A DNA stretch of 64,000 nt from Phragmites australis (GCF_958298935.1 NC_084931.1:15279334-15343333), one strand, 5' to 3'. Numbered from the stretch's first letter, positions 43,644 through 55,734 are shown. Notes: generated by a model from the sequence alone, not told the origin. Translations and numbers: made by a program.

Positions 43644-43656
43644 GAGAATGAGGGGA
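43644..43656 (+). other. Polypurine tract of Tat-like element 2
   Basis: GAGAATGAGGGGA, three bases before the 3' LTR. The analogous stretch GTGGATGAGGGGG precedes the LTR at 56688. Confidence 0.6.
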
Positions 43657-43659
43657 TAC

Positions 43660-44569
43660 TGTTGGGGGGGGGGGAATAAACCAGCCTGAGGATAATGGTC
43701 AAAGATCACCATCCAGGTCCCTCCGGAGCCTTGATCTTCGAACCCTGTGTTAAAAGCTCTATCTCTGATATCATCAGATCCTTTCACGGTACCCCTTCAC
43801 ACCTACGAAGCCCTTCCTTGGCTTCGCCAGTTCGACCTCCCGAAGCCTTCCAAAACACGGCTTCCCGAAGCCACGGTCCTCTTAAGCTTCGGCCTCCCTA
43901 AGTCCCAGCCCTCCGGGGTCCTGCTTCCCAACGTCTTCACCTCCCTGTTATATGCCTCCCGAGGCCCCCACCTCGGGATGATCAATCCACCTTCCCGAAG
44001 GCAGCGAGGTGAGTCAGCAGGCCATGGGAGATCTGCCGAGAGGGGAGCGCCGGTCATGCTTTGCCTGCAAGGAAGTGACCGGCATTAAAGGCCTAGGATG
44101 AATAGACACCACTCTGACACCTCGGCGTGATGAGGGCTATCCTGACACCCCTAACAGTGTGGCATCGGGCCGCATTTGGTGACTGGCTCGCCCCATTCAG
44201 GGAGCAGGCACATGATAATGACCATGATGGGTATTTATCTCCCGACAGGATAGAAGGTAGTCATCCGGGATAAGGCTCAGTAATTTGGCCGGATCCCGGA
44301 TATTTGTACATTATGATAACTTGTACGCCAAGCTACGCATGACCCTATAAATAGGAGGCCATGGTCCTCTGGGCAGAGGAGGGCTGGATGGACACAGAAC
44401 ACGCATCACCGCGAACGTTATGATACTCCCCCCAGATCGATCCATTTTTTCTACCATCAATACATTCATGGTGTTCCTTTCTCTTAAACTTTATCTTCTA
44501 GCTTGAGTCTCCTCCTTAGAAGAAACTCTCGCCGTACTTGCTGGGGCAAGACGAACTCTTGCTCCAACA
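43660..44569 (+). repeat. 3' LTR of Tat-like element 2
   Basis: 910 bp, TGTTGGGGGGG to CCAACA, followed by ATGGG. TATA box TATAAATA at 44346-44353. Confidence 0.9.
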
Positions 44570-44574
44570 ATGGG

Positions 44575-45429
44575 GAACTACAATATCTCGTAGAGGCATA
44601 CGCATCACCATATGTGGAGTATTGGAGGTAAGTAGTCCGTAGCGAGATGGATTCCATCATGGCTAATGGAACATGAGAAATTGCCGGTCTCCCTCTTGGG
44701 TGCAAACCAGTAGGATGTAATAGATTCTAAAACAAAGAGAAGACCCAATGGTACTATTGAAAAATAAAGGGCACACCTGGTGGTGAAGGGTTTCACTCAG
44801 AAATAATAGAGGATTATTTCTATACTTATTCTCATGTCGCTTGATTACCTACTATTCAGGTGCTTCTAGCACTAGCTACTGCCTGTAAACTCCATGCCCA
44901 TCAAATGGATGTAAAGACCACTTTCCTAAATGGAGAGCTGGATGAAGAGACATACATATAGTAGCCTGATGGATTTGTACCAAAAGGCTAGGAAAAGAAA
45001 GTGTGTTGCTTGATTAAATGCATGTATGGCCTAAAGCAAGCTCCTAAACAATGGCATGAGAAATTTGATAGTGCATTGATCACTGCTAGGTTTTTTTGTA
45101 AATGAAGCCGACAAGTGTGTGTACTATAATTTTGTCAGGAACAGAGGTGCCATTCTGTGTTTATACGTGGATGACATATCTCTTTTTGGGACTAACATAG
45201 AAATCATCAAGGAGGTAAGAATAACTTCTCTCCAAGAACTTCGATATGAAGGACTTAGGTGAAGCAGATGTCATACTAAACATCACGCTATTAAAAGGTG
45301 AGAATGAGATTACTTTATCACAATTTCATTATATGGAAAATGTCCTTAACCAGTTTGGGCAAATGAACGCTAAACTAGTTTCCACACCTTATGATCCAAA
45401 CATCAAACTATATAAACACACTAGTGAAC
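44575..45429 (+). pseudogene. Copia reverse transcriptase
   Basis: After 44574 the Copia polyprotein resumes. About 44760-44830 gives a KGFTQK-like entry in broken frames, 44900-45060 gives QMDVKTTFLNGELDEETY and KCMYGLKQAPKQWHEKF, 45100-45230 gives DKCVYYNFVRNRGAI and LCLYVDDISLFGTN, the active-site Asp-Asp box intact. 45246-45424 is open (MKDLGEADVILNITLL, ENVLNQFGQMNAKLVSTPY). Stops and several frameshifts occur earlier, for example in QEETYM-type positions. The frame is cut at 45429 by solo LTR 3 and continues at 48486. Confidence 0.85.
45425..45429 (+). other. Target-site copy of solo LTR 3
   Basis: TGAAC here and at 48486-48490, identical; removal of the LTR and one copy rejoins Copia codons as TSEPIDRLQYS. 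Confidence 0.9.
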
Positions 45430-48400
45430 GGTAACACCCAAATTTCAATATTTGCAATAATTTAAAATTTTACTAGAAATTAACTCAGGTGTTGCAACTT
45501 AGCTCAATAGGAAATTAATTTCTAAATTAACTTGGCCTAGGATAATTGTTTGAATGCATTCATGCCGTTGTAGATGCAATAAGGTTTTATTGGGTGGAAA
45601 AAGTTTGCAAAATTTCGCTAGGTTTCGCCGCTTTAAAACCTCATTGGAAAATTTGATGAAATTCAATTGGAAAAAGTTTTGGAAATTCAGAAAGCGCTCT
45701 CGGGCCGAAATCCCCCTTCTCCCTCAGCCCAAACCCCTTTTTCCTTTCCCTCTCGCGTGGGCCGCCGACCTCCCTTTCCCCGTGTCGGCCCACAGGCCGA
45801 GCCAGCCTGCTAGAATCCTGAGCCGACGCCCCGCTCCCGCTGCCGTGTGGACCCGCTGAGCCCCGAGCGAAGCCACGCGCCGACGGCTCTCCTTCTTCTT
45901 CCTCCGTCCGCCCGCCTCCCTGCTTAAACGCTGCCACCACCGACTTCATTTACGGCCTCCCCGTTCATCTCCCCGCCCCCGAATCGCATGCACGTGCCCC
46001 TCCCCCTTCCTTTCCCCTCCATTTAAAGCCGTTTTAGTGCTCAACTCCGAGTAGAAACCGCCGGCCATCAAGGCCATGACCGCCGCTCCTTTCCCCTTCA
46101 AATTCCGGCCACTCTGGCCACCATCTCCCTATTTAAGCCACCCTCTACCTTCCCGGCAAGATTCTGTACACCACACAGTCGCTCACGCCTCGCTTTTCCG
46201 CTCGGAACACCGTCGCCGCCCTTTTCTTCTTCGGCTCTGGTGAGATGCGCCGCCGCCGTCGTTCTTCACGTACGCACTATCTCCAGCTGAGCTAATCGCT
46301 CCGTGGGACCCGCAGGTGCCTCCGGAGCCGATCCCGTGGGTCGTCATCGCCGTTTAGCCACCGGAGAGCCCTCCCCGCCGCCGCACCGACCGCTGTCGCC
46401 GCCCTCGTTGTCGCCTGATCACCCTGACGCCCCTCCGGCCACCCCTTTAGCTCGAGGTGAGTTCGCTGGGCTCCCCTCTCTCCCTTCCGCCGCTCGTTGG
46501 GGCAGTCCAGCCGCCGAAACCCCGATCCGGCCAACTCCGGCCACCCGCCGGCTACCCCGCCGCCGTTCGCGCCTCTGTACCGAACCCAGAGCAACCTCGG
46601 TCGTCGATCTCCCTTCTACGGCCAGGATTAAAACCTCTTCGTTATTTGAACTTCGGTCCACCGTGGATTCATGGACCGGCCAACTGGCCCTGGTCCATGG
46701 GCTCATGAACCTATTCCTTTTCCTTTCTAATAGAAGAATAAACCAATATTGTTTATGATGTCATAAATCCAATTTCCAGTATAAAAACAATTCGGATTTT
46801 CTCTGATAATAAGGAAATTTTGCAGAAACACCCCTGGAACTTCAAATAATCATAACTTTTTGTTCGTAGCTCCGATTTAGGCGATTTTCGCGCTCAAACG
46901 ATCGTAGCGTCGCGTAGAATCTGTTTATAGGGTTTTCATCTAGTTTTAGGAATGTTTGGTGTACTGTTCTTATGTTATAGTGTGCGCTCATGTAGATGAT
47001 TCAGTCCAGGATTTCGGCAACTTTCAAGAGGAAGATTTTGAAGGACCTGTGCAACACTTCGACGAAGGCAAGTGTCTTGACCATGTTGCAAACCCAGTTT
47101 TACATCAAGTTAGTCTTTCTCAAAATATGCATGATGTTTTACAAAAATGGGTAGTATAGCAAACACTAGTGTTAGTTGTAGATGTTTTATCCTTAAAATA
47201 ACATCATGTTTATGCTTAGCCATGCTTTTTAGATGAACATGTAGCATGTAGGTGATGAATCATGAGTTATGAACTGAAATTTGATATAGGAAGTATGTCA
47301 TGAAAACTGATGTTGTTAAGGGAGTTAACAACAAGGATATTTGGGGTTTTGGGCAAGAAAGGGGTTATTCGCGGCATGGTTGGTTGAATGGAGATGTTTG
47401 GTAATCTACCCTTATGGGGTTATTAGCGGTATTGCCCAGACCATTTTAAGGACCGGTTCATGGAGCGACCATCCATGGCAATAGTGCAACCACGAGACCA
47501 ATATGGTACGGCTTGGCCTAGTAATTAGGTGTTCTCCCAGTGTTGTATGAGCCAATTGGATGTGTAGATAAGGAAGGGTTACTTCCCGATTCTACCCGGC
47601 ACAAGAGGGGGCTTCTAGGGTGGAGGGTTACTCCACTTATGTACGGCGGTGAAACCTCAATGGGCAAGTGCATACTGGGAGACTCTTTGGAAAAGCCTCG
47701 TAGTGATCTCTTGGCGCACACCTCGGAAGTGTGTAAGGTACCGACGGGTACCGGCAAAAGAGAAGATCACGACTCGTGGGTAAAGTGTACAAACTCTGCA
47801 GAGTGTCAAACTGAATATTCAGCCGTGCTCACGGTCATGAGCGGCATGGACCCTCACATGATTAGTCGGGTGGTTTCAGATGTGTTGGTTGGTCTTTAGT
47901 TGGACCGGGTGGTTCACAGTGGTGGGAACTGCGATTCGACCTTGGTTTTGGTTTCAGGTGAATGGAACATCAGTTGAGGAGCAAGGTGGTTGGAACTTTG
48001 GCTCAAGCCTCAAAGAATCTTTTATGTAGTAAATAGATTGCTTTTATAACTGATGTACTACTAAAATGGCATTTTATGCAAATAAACCTCTGAGTTAAGC
48101 CATTCTTGTTATTAGCCCCATGTCATGCTTTCCCACACTTGCGGAGTACGAAATGTACTCACACTTTCTATTTTCAATAATAAATGCTGCTCAGTGGGAG
48201 AAGACTACAAGGAAATCAAGGAAGCTAAAGACCATTGTTTGGAGATGGAGTGTTCCAGGTCGCGTTGCCCCCAGTCAATTGCCTGTGGTGTGCCCAGAAG
48301 ATTCATAGGAGTCATCTTGTGTTCTTCCGCCGTTGTCTTGTAACTCTAGTATTTATTTCAATAAAGTTGTTTTTGATCGATATAGAACTGTATATCATTG

Positions 48401-48485
48401 ATATGTCACCGCATGTATGATGAAACTGATCCTGGCATACATGTGGAATGCACCTGGTTGTTCTTTTGAAAAACCAGGCGTGACA
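45430..48485 (-). mobile_element. Solo LTR 3 of the long-LTR family, reverse orientation
   Basis: 3056 bp. On the minus strand it begins TGTCACGCCTGG and ends GGGTGTTACC (the final A expected for this family reads C). Perfect TGAAC copies flank it. Conserved family islands appear on the minus strand: GAGTACATTTCGTACTC followed by CGCAAGTGTGGGAAA (48158-48129) and the block around 47860-47790 with CGTGAGCACGGCTGAATAT. The GC-rich part 45700-46720 yields long chance frames on both strands (45554-45859, 46303-46758, 46292-46594 minus), which I do not call genes. Minus-strand TATA-like TTAAATAG at 46137-46130. Confidence 0.8.
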
Positions 48486-49170
48486 TGAACCTATAGACCG
48501 GCTTCAGTATTCGCAAGTCAATAGATCTCTTATGTACTTGAGCTATGAAACGAGACCAAACATCTCATATGCACTATGCAAGTTGAGTCATTACACATCC
48601 AACCCAGGAAATGATCATTAGGAAGCACTGACAAGGGTACTCAAGTATTTAAAAGGAACAATGAACCTTGGTATTAAATATACCAGTCATCCAACTGTCT
48701 CAGAAGGATTCAGTGATTCTAACAAGATCAGTGACTCGGATGAAATGAGAGCAACGAGTGGCTATGCATTCACTCTTGCTAGTGGGGTTGTGTCATGGAG
48801 ATCGTCTAAACATACATTGATAACACAATCCACCATGGAGATTGAACTAGTAGCTCTACATTCAGCAACAGTGGAGGCAGAGTGGTTGAGATACCTCTTG
48901 TTAGACCTCCTAGTGGTGGAAACACCAATTCCAGCAGTCCTACAATATTGTGATAATCAGGTGGTGATTATCAAAGTGCAGAGTAGAAAGGACAACTTGA
49001 AAACCACCCGACATATTCGGAGGCACTTAAAGTCATATTGACATGTTATAGATACTGGTATAATCGCAGTAAATACATCAAGTCTGAAAGGAATCTGGCC
49101 AATCCTTTGAACAAGGGTTTGGCAAGAAGGCCAATTCAGGTAGTGATCGAAGGAATAGGGCTCTTACCCT
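48486..49170 (+). pseudogene. Copia RNase H
   Basis: Starts within the target copy: EPIDRLQYSQVNRSLMYL, SYETRPNISYALCKLS, then a stop at the tryptophan position of the next motif (DHxEALTRVLKYLKGTM). The open stretch 48661-49041 contains the RNase H core: GFSDSNKISDSDEMRATSGY, SGVVSWRSSKHTLITQ, STMEIELVALHSATVEAEWL, QYCDNQVVIIKV, then RHIRRHLKSY. The order and spacing are those of the Copia C-terminal domain. Frames break after 49041. Confidence 0.85.
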
Positions 49171-49564
49171 TTTAAAGGTTTCACCTGTGGATACCTCATC
49201 ATGTTTGATCAGAGATCCCATGATTCAGGTTGTAGGAAACAAAGCAGTGTGATGCCAGAAGCACATTAATATGGGTCCCATTAGCTGTAGTGTTTCATTT
49301 GTATGGTAGGGTGAGCATAAGCTCTTAATGAGTCCATTGCCAAATGCGGGAAATAGTCTTACAAGATTTCTTGAAGACTCACCTATGCGACCTAATCATG
49401 AGGTCATGATCCAGGAGAGGAAAAAGTGTTTATGTCTAGTGAGTTCATGAAAAGACACAAGGGCATGACCAGAAAAGCTCTGGCCTGATATAGGTGCGGT
49501 CATGCTGCCTAGTTCTATCTGCCTTTGAAATGAAAGACCCCACACAAAGGCACTGGATCAATGT
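49171..49564 (+). other. Copia 3' untranslated region
   Basis: No frame. Lies between the RNase H end and the next insertion. Confidence 0.5.
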
Positions 49565-50240
49565 AGGATCGAGAATGGTAACTAGAGGGGGTGAATAAGC
49601 ACCTAAACAAATTTCTTACAAAATTGATGGCCTTCTCCTATTTTTTAACACAACGCATCTCAAAAACACATGTGAAAGCAAGAGAGACAAGAACAAATTG
49701 TAAGACTTCAAAAACTAACACTCATCTTCAATGGATGAGAATTCTAGGTTCCATTTTAGGCCATATCAAGATTCATAACACAAGAAAGCAATCAACTAGA
49801 AGAAAAACTTCGAAACACAAGAGAACTAGCCACTAGAAAAAGAGATTCTTCAAGTTCATGGATCCAGAGGGTTGGGATGGTTCAAGACCAATTCATATGA
49901 GAAGATTAACCCCTCTAGCAACAGGAAGAAGATCTCTTACATGACCCAAAATGAGCAGCTCTAAAGGAAAACGAAAATCAACAAGAAAACACCAAAAACT
50001 TTCACCAAAACATGGGAGCCAAAAGCAAGAGACTAGAAGGAGATGAACTCAAGGATATGCAAAAACACTCTCTTCATTAAGCTTAGCGGAACGCCCTCTT
50101 TTGGCCGATTACAAAGAGTTTTTCTCACAAAAGATCTCACCTAAACATAGGCTAAGCACTCCTCTCTCCCTCTCCACACAACACAAGGTGCAGTCCTGCA
50201 AGCTGCCTGTGCGGGTTCATAATCTTACTGGATAGGCAAG
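49565..50240. mobile_element. Second unclassified insertion with AGAGGGGGTGAAT border
   Basis: The left border reads AACTAGAGGGGGTGAATAAG (49573-49592), like AGAGGGAGGGTGAAT near 28092. The interior is A-rich with no domain (the open stretch 49591-49836 is not supported). The right limit is an estimate from the change to other sequence around 50230. No target duplication recognised. Confidence 0.35.
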
Positions 50241-50317
50241 GTTCAGCTTTAAACACTCGTGCCGGAAAATAGTATACCAAAATAGTTAAGGGGCTCCTAA
50301 GAAGTTGTCAAACATTG

Positions 50318-50336
50318 AAAAGGAAAAAAGTGGGGA
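50318..50336 (+). other. Polypurine tract of the Copia element
   Basis: AAAAGGAAAAAAGTGGGGA, one base before the 3' LTR. Confidence 0.7.
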
Positions 50337-50337
50337 T

Positions 50338-51959
50338 TGTTGGATGTTTGAGGGTTTTTCCCATTCAAATTTGAATTTGGAATGTGCGTAAATTTGGACT
50401 TAAATGAATTCCAAAAGAAAAAGGGAAAAGGATAAGTAGGGGTGTTGATTGTGAGCCGCTTCAAGGCCGGATGGACCAAGCAGTCCACAACACTGATCAG
50501 CTCTCCTTGCCTTATCTACTGTTGGCTTCCAGAAGGAGAAGGCGATGGATCCGCACACCATCTCTTCGACCTAACAGGCCGAAGCCGAGTCTTGGGCGAG
50601 TCGGTTTGGTGGGGCGGTGGTGCATTGCTTGCCCTTAGGTGTTATATGTGGGTCCTCCTATCTTTTGGGTGTAGAGATGAACGAGTTCCTCTTTTCCCGA
50701 TCTATTTTCTACACCTCTCTTGATCTCCGGTGACCGGCCCTTCGGTGATCCATTTTGACTCTCAGCATGTTGTCCTCCGGCGTGGTGGTTGCTATGGCAC
50801 TACCGATCCAGCCTTCATGGTTGGACCCGATCATGCTGCATGCAGTCGCATCCAAGTTCACGTCTGTCATGGTCGGCTGTTCGGGTCACCTTGTCAGTGG
50901 TGGTGTTTGTGCTCCTGTGTGCACCGTCGGCTGCTGTTATTGTCTGATAGTCTATGTTGTCGTGCCTTCACACCGATTTGTAGGTGGTGCTGGTGAGGCA
51001 TGGGCATCGACTGGCGGCTCCACTGTTTGGTCTATTCATGGTCCCAGCCAACAGTTCTTGTTGCTCGTTGTCCTATGTGTTTGTGCGGGTTGTGGCTCTA
51101 TGTGCGGCGTTAGCTTTGTGCTTGCGTTGTGTGCCATGTTGCTCGCCATGCTTCCTGTGTTCAGCTGCTTCCTCACTGGCCCGGTGTTGGGGCCTCTGTA
51201 TTGTTGCTGCTATCGTTCTACTCTAGTGTTGATAGAAGTGTGCCCTACTGTCTACTTTGTACCTTCAAAAACATTCACCCTTTGACCTCGGCATAGAGGG
51301 TGTGTCTCTATTTTCTTGGATAGCGCATTCATGCACCTTGCCTTCACCTTCTTCATGTTCTTGTTCATACTATGTTCTGATATTAGGAGGAATTGCTGGC
51401 TCTGTTGGTGGGTTCTAATGCTCAATGATGAAAATAGGCTAATTGAGATTAGTGTGATAGTGTAGGACAAATTCTAGATTGTAGCTATGTTAATTCTATT
51501 TATGGTCTTGTTATTCTTGTTATCACTGTGAGCAATTGAACCTGTTAAATTCTGTTCAGCTATATAGATTTGAATATCTTTATTACTAGATAGGTTAATT
51601 GCTTAGTTGACAAGACATTAAACTACTTGATCACAATCTAGAACTTCTATTTGAGACTGTCACATTGATCGGTAATCTAATTGTAGCGTTGGATGACCAT
51701 TAAATCGGTAACCCACACTGAGAGCCCTTTATATATCTTAACACTTGATGATATGTTTCATGTGTTATTCTACCATGTTATGTTAATTGTACTATTTAAT
51801 ATGCCAGTGAACATGAGTAGAATTGTTTATGCTTTACATTCTATTAAAATTCTAATGTTCAGGTTTGTTATTTTATATCATGACAGTTTAGCTATGTTTG
51901 TTATGTTTAAATTTGGAATCAATTTAATCAGAAAGTTGCTAAACATACTTTGAAACAAC
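50338..51959 (+). repeat. Copia 3' LTR
   Basis: About 1.62 kb beginning TGTTGGATGTTTGAGGG. Matches 12378-13080 and 26651-27229. It supplies the about 340 bp (51035-51367) and the first 13 bp missing from the 5' copy. The 176-codon frame 50755-51285 within it is not conserved in the 5' copy. The right end is uncertain because similarity with the 5' side continues weakly past a possible ACA at 51947. Confidence 0.75.
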
Positions 51960-52246
51960 AACCTGTATGTCTTTGAAATACGCGGGTCATATCTAGGACT
52001 CTCTTCATTCTTCTTTACATTGAAATGACCACCAACCGCTTGCTCAACTCATAGAAGGTGCCATAATGGTGCCTTCTTGTGCTAGAACTAGGTTGTCCAC
52101 ATCCTTAAGGGAGCTCTAGAGCGCCAGTATAGTTTTTAAAAAATACATTGAAAGTTGTTTTCATAACAAATCTATGAATATTGGATCAGCGACATCTTTC
52201 CATCATGGAAAGGAAATTTTGAAAGAACCTTAAAACTCATCTCCTC
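51960..52246. other. No gene seen
   Basis: AT-rich flanking sequence without a recognisable frame or repeat. Confidence 0.4.
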
Positions 52247-52369
52247 TGTTAAGGGTATAATAGTCAGATGTATTATGGTAATCTCCTAGTCTAGAGTTTC
52301 TCTCATGTACTCTATATATTGCCCTTGTGAGTTGAATACAAATTGTTATACCTAATGTGGTATTCGAGC
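52247..52369 (+). repeat. Short LTR-like remnant plus Met-type primer-binding site
   Basis: TGTTAAGGGTATAATAGTCAG opens a stretch of about 110 bp with TCTATATATTGCCC as promoter-like text, followed at 52358-52369 by TGGTATTCGAGC, one or two changes from the initiator-tRNA-Met complement. Reads as the 5' LTR and priming site of a small Copia-type element whose rest is not recovered. Confidence 0.55.
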
Positions 52370-52567
52370 GAGGGTTTTTTTAATGTCGCAACTCATCCTA
52401 ATCTAGATCCTAGTGTCGACTCTCTCTCCCTATAAGCTGCTCTCTCTTTCCTTTGATTCCCGGCCAGATCCAGCTCTTCTCTGGCCGGATTTGGCTCCCC
52501 TCGTCATCCTTAATCGTATGATCTCCATTTTCATGCCTTAGAGAATTGCTGGTGCTTCCATAGAGAT

Positions 52568-53010
52568 GGACAATTTTTTAGAGTATATGGTAAAGAATTC
52601 GGTTGTTATGGTAGGGTAGAATTACTTTCTATCTTATTTCTAGGATTGCTTGAAATCCAAGCCACCATGTACTTTATATAACAACCCATGAGGCTCAATA
52701 CAAGTCACCTTTGGTGCTCCTATTGCGACTGTGGGGGGATGTCAGTCTAACTACTCAGACTTCGTCTTCCTCTCTAGTCTCATCATTTGCGACGCTCCCA
52801 TTGCAAATATGGGGGATGTTAGACTATATGCTAAGGATCCAACTGTTATAGTAGGGTAGGATTAAAGTATCGTGACTAACAAGGATTTGATAGGATTTGT
52901 TAAGATTAAGATTCTATGTTTCCATCTTATTTCTAAGAGGCTTCTTGCCCACCAAATCTTGTAAACTCTATATTGAATTTAACGGATCTCATTAAGCAAC
53001 TTATGCGCAG
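52568..53010 (+). repeat. Two LTR remnants related to the element at 53755
   Basis: 52568-52725 and 52817-53010 share AGAGTATATGGTAAAG, GTTATGGTAGGGTAGGATTA and CCACCATGTACT-type words with 53755-53930. The second is preceded by GGGGGATG and contains a 40-base insertion relative to the others. They may be the ends of a second, decayed copy of the same small element. Confidence 0.55.
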
Positions 53011-53754
53011 TAGCCGTAACAAATACCGGCTGTCTATTGGACTATAACCTATATCACTTAGCACTACAATATACATGTACTCACTCACTTTTACTTCACT
53101 CTGTAACAACTACGGAGAATTAGATTGACTGTTTTTTAACTTCTCTACCTAATTTCAAATAATATTGCCGCATACATATTGCCCAGACATTATCTCCTCT
53201 GCTCCGATCAAGTATTAAAGTCCCATAGACGCGCATAGGCGAGTCAATCAACCTAATAAAAAACAATTCACTATATACATAGACATTTTCTTTGAACTGG
53301 TACTGTACCTATTTATATCTCTCGACTCCAAAGTACTTGATAGTTTCAGCAATCCGTGCCCATGTTTTGTGTTCTCACTTTGATTTTTAGTATCATAAAT
53401 TCCCGAACACAGTATCCGAAATTTAGTGCTATCACGTGACCTAATTTTTATATATGATTATGTTGATATACAGTGATTAATTATCAATACCATATATATG
53501 GTAAATTATATGTACCTTTCTGCCCGGTCATCGCAATGAGCATCTCACCATAGGGGAATATGATATGTTGCCTACGAGACTCAGGAGGCGAAGTTCACAC
53601 ACCCCTGCTCTTGCTCCTAGCCGTTCGCTGCTCCCGCCTGCAAGCTGCTCATATCTCTCACCCCACCTCCTCACTCCCTATCACAGATGCTTCCTCCCGC
53701 TCCACGCCTCACACTGCCGCAAACTCCAAGCCCCATCTTTGCTGTGCTCCTAAG
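53011..53754. other. No gene seen
   Basis: AT-rich, then a C-rich end with short overlapping frames (53560-53760) that lack any domain. Confidence 0.4.
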
Positions 53755-55734
53755 TGTTAGAGTATATAGTAAAGGATCTGCAAGGATTCAACTGTTATGG
53801 TAGGATATGATTAATTTCTATCTGATCTCTAAGATTGTTTGAGATCCAAATGACCATGTACTCTATATTAAAGCTCATGAGACTCAATACAAATCATCTA
53901 TAATTATTGCAGTATATTAATCTTCTTACATGGTATAGAGCCGGCGCCGCTCCTCAGCCACCGCCTCCACAGCTTCCATCGCGCCACCCTTGGGAGATGA
54001 TGCGATCTCCATGATCTCTCCATAGATTGGCCATCAATTAGAGTTTTCCCTGATTATCTTCAGATTGAGTTTTCTCTTTTATTTTTCCCGATCATACATC
54101 AGTTTGCATCGCCCTACCGACCCATCGATGTTCCTCGCCTTCGGACTTCACCACCTTAGCTTTGACATCTCCAGTGCCTCCTCTCCTCCGATACATGCTC
54201 ATTGACATGGATCTCATCCACAGCCTTCCGAGCGCCCCGTTTGTCATTGTCATGACGCGGGATCATCGTCGTTGGCCTGTCGTCCATGAGCATGAACCCG
54301 TCACACCACCGAGAATGAGGTTGTTGCTGCATCAGCCATCCTGGTTGTAGTGCCAGTACTCATGGTCACTCCATCATCGATGGGGTCACCACCTCTCGAA
54401 GCAGTGACTCTATCCCATGCTACTCGTCCTCGGCACCATGCTAGCTATCACTACAAGTTAGAATCTTTCACCGACACCTCCAGGCCGTCGTCGCCACCCC
54501 ATCAAGGCCGCCATCATCACTAGTCGAGGTCCTTGGGTGGATCAATCTAACTTTGTGCACATGTGTGCTTGTGTTGGTGCTTTGGGCTTGCATCCTCCTC
54601 CTAAGTTACAACCATGGTCACAAAGGTTAGGGTCGATGCTACGACCTATGACCCCAGGACATCGACCCAATAGAGGTTTAGGGTCGAACAGGGTAGATGT
54701 CCCATTTCAGGCTAGGCCACAACCCCATTACCACCGGGATGTTGAGAAAACTTCAGCGCAACGATTCATGATGGTGAGGTCTTGAGTGGAGGTGATGGCG
54801 ACGGGTCATGCTCCAAATCGATTATTTTCATCTTGTGCATCGCCATTGTGAGCCCAGCTGCCTTTCCCCCTTTCCCTCTACCGTCGGCTTGGCTCAGCTC
54901 CACGTGGCAGGGGGATCCCATTGAGAGGGCAGCTGGATCCGCGGCAGGGATGCGTGTGAGCGAGCTAGCTAGCTACTTCATTGGCTAGGCAATGCGGGTG
55001 GTGATGGCTAGGTGGCGGGTGACTGCAGCCACCAGAGGCATGTCTGGGGCGTGAGGTTCTATGTCTAGGGTGGTGGGTGGTGGATTGTGGGGTTCAGGAG
55101 TAGAGAGGAGCCCTAAATGCCTAAACCCTGAGCTGGGCTGTGTTGGGCTGGGCTGCAAGATCTATAGGAAGCATGTTGACTATGTTGCACATTTCCACTC
55201 CTGAATCCTAAGCTTGTCAATGGTGATATACACATCTGCCATGGCCCAATCCACCAATTGTAAAAATTGTGGGATAAGGTACATTTGCCCTCAACCTCAA
55301 GCTTCAACCTAGTGTCATTTACCCGAAATCCTTGAAGTCACATACCATGTAACGAATTATCGTCCCAAAGAAGTATACCCCCTTCTTACCACACTTTTGG
55401 TAGGTGTCGACCCACGTCCCATGACCCTGTTCCTCGACCCGGTGTAACCACAGTCACCTCGCTCTTGGCTACCTTAGCAACAAAAGGGCTATCATCATCT
55501 TGAGCAAATCATTGGCTTCCACTCTAGTCTGAGTGTCGGTGTTGCTCACGTTACGACTACAGCAAGATATTAGAGTGCATGGTAAAGGATCTAACTGTCA
55601 TGGTAGGGTAGGATTAGTTTCCATCTTATATCTAGCATTGCTTGAGATCCAAGCCACCATGTACTCTACATAAATAGCCCACAAGGCTCAATACAAATCA
55701 TCCACAATTATCATAGTATATTCATCTTTCTACA
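53755..55734 (+). mobile_element. Small non-autonomous LTR element (1980 bp)
   Basis: LTRs 53755-53930 (176 bp, TGTTAGAG to TTACA) and 55568-55734 (167 bp, TATTAGAG to CTACA) enclose 1.64 kb without gag or pol. TGGTATAGAGCCG at 53931-53943 is a Met-type primer-binding site with a missing base. Perfect CTAAG copies flank it (53750-53754, 55735-55739). The interior is C-rich with small frames (54162-54350, 54537-54785, 54782-54988) that I cannot assign. Size and lack of coding place it between TRIM and LARD classes; LTR and priming site suggest mobilisation by a Copia element. Confidence 0.85.

Larger units (their letters stand above)
31314..44569 (+). mobile_element. Large non-autonomous Tat-like Gypsy element 2 (13.3 kb with nested insertions)
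   Basis: Flanked by a perfect ATGGG duplication (31309-31313 and 44570-44574) and bounded by two 910-bp LTRs that begin TGTTGGGGG and end CCAACA. Removing it rejoins the Copia polyprotein region. The interior holds a GCGCACCGTCC primer-binding site, a partial gag with a zinc knuckle, several tandem arrays, an antisense acidic frame and a polypurine tract, but no pol of its own. The only pol inside belongs to chromovirus 2 (33690-38488). A solo LTR (39528-40252) is a second nested insertion. Equal LTR length and few differences suggest a fairly recent insertion relative to the Copia. Confidence 0.9.
12378..51959 (+). mobile_element. Ty1/Copia element expanded by nested insertions
   Basis: One Copia element can be followed through the whole interval: 5' LTR pieces 12378-13080 and 26651-27229, gag 27254-28073, protease/integrase 29779-31313, reverse transcriptase 44575-45424, RNase H from 48486 (the first bases are a duplicated target copy) to 49170, 3' LTR 50338-51959. 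The polyprotein resumes in the correct domain order after each insertion, and two of the junctions carry perfect five-base duplications. Summing these pieces gives roughly 7 kb. All coding parts contain stops. No convincing primer-binding site is seen between 27229 and the gag start, and the outer target duplication cannot be recovered because the first 13 bases of the 5' LTR are missing. Confidence 0.75.

Noticed and set aside
45554..46758. Proline/arginine-rich frames that look like a host gene with a 5' UTR
   Set aside because: They fall inside solo LTR 3, bounded by perfect target copies, and run on both strands. Explained by GC content.
50755..51285. 176-codon hydrophobic protein
   Set aside because: It lies in the Copia 3' LTR and is not an open frame in the matching 5' LTR portion.
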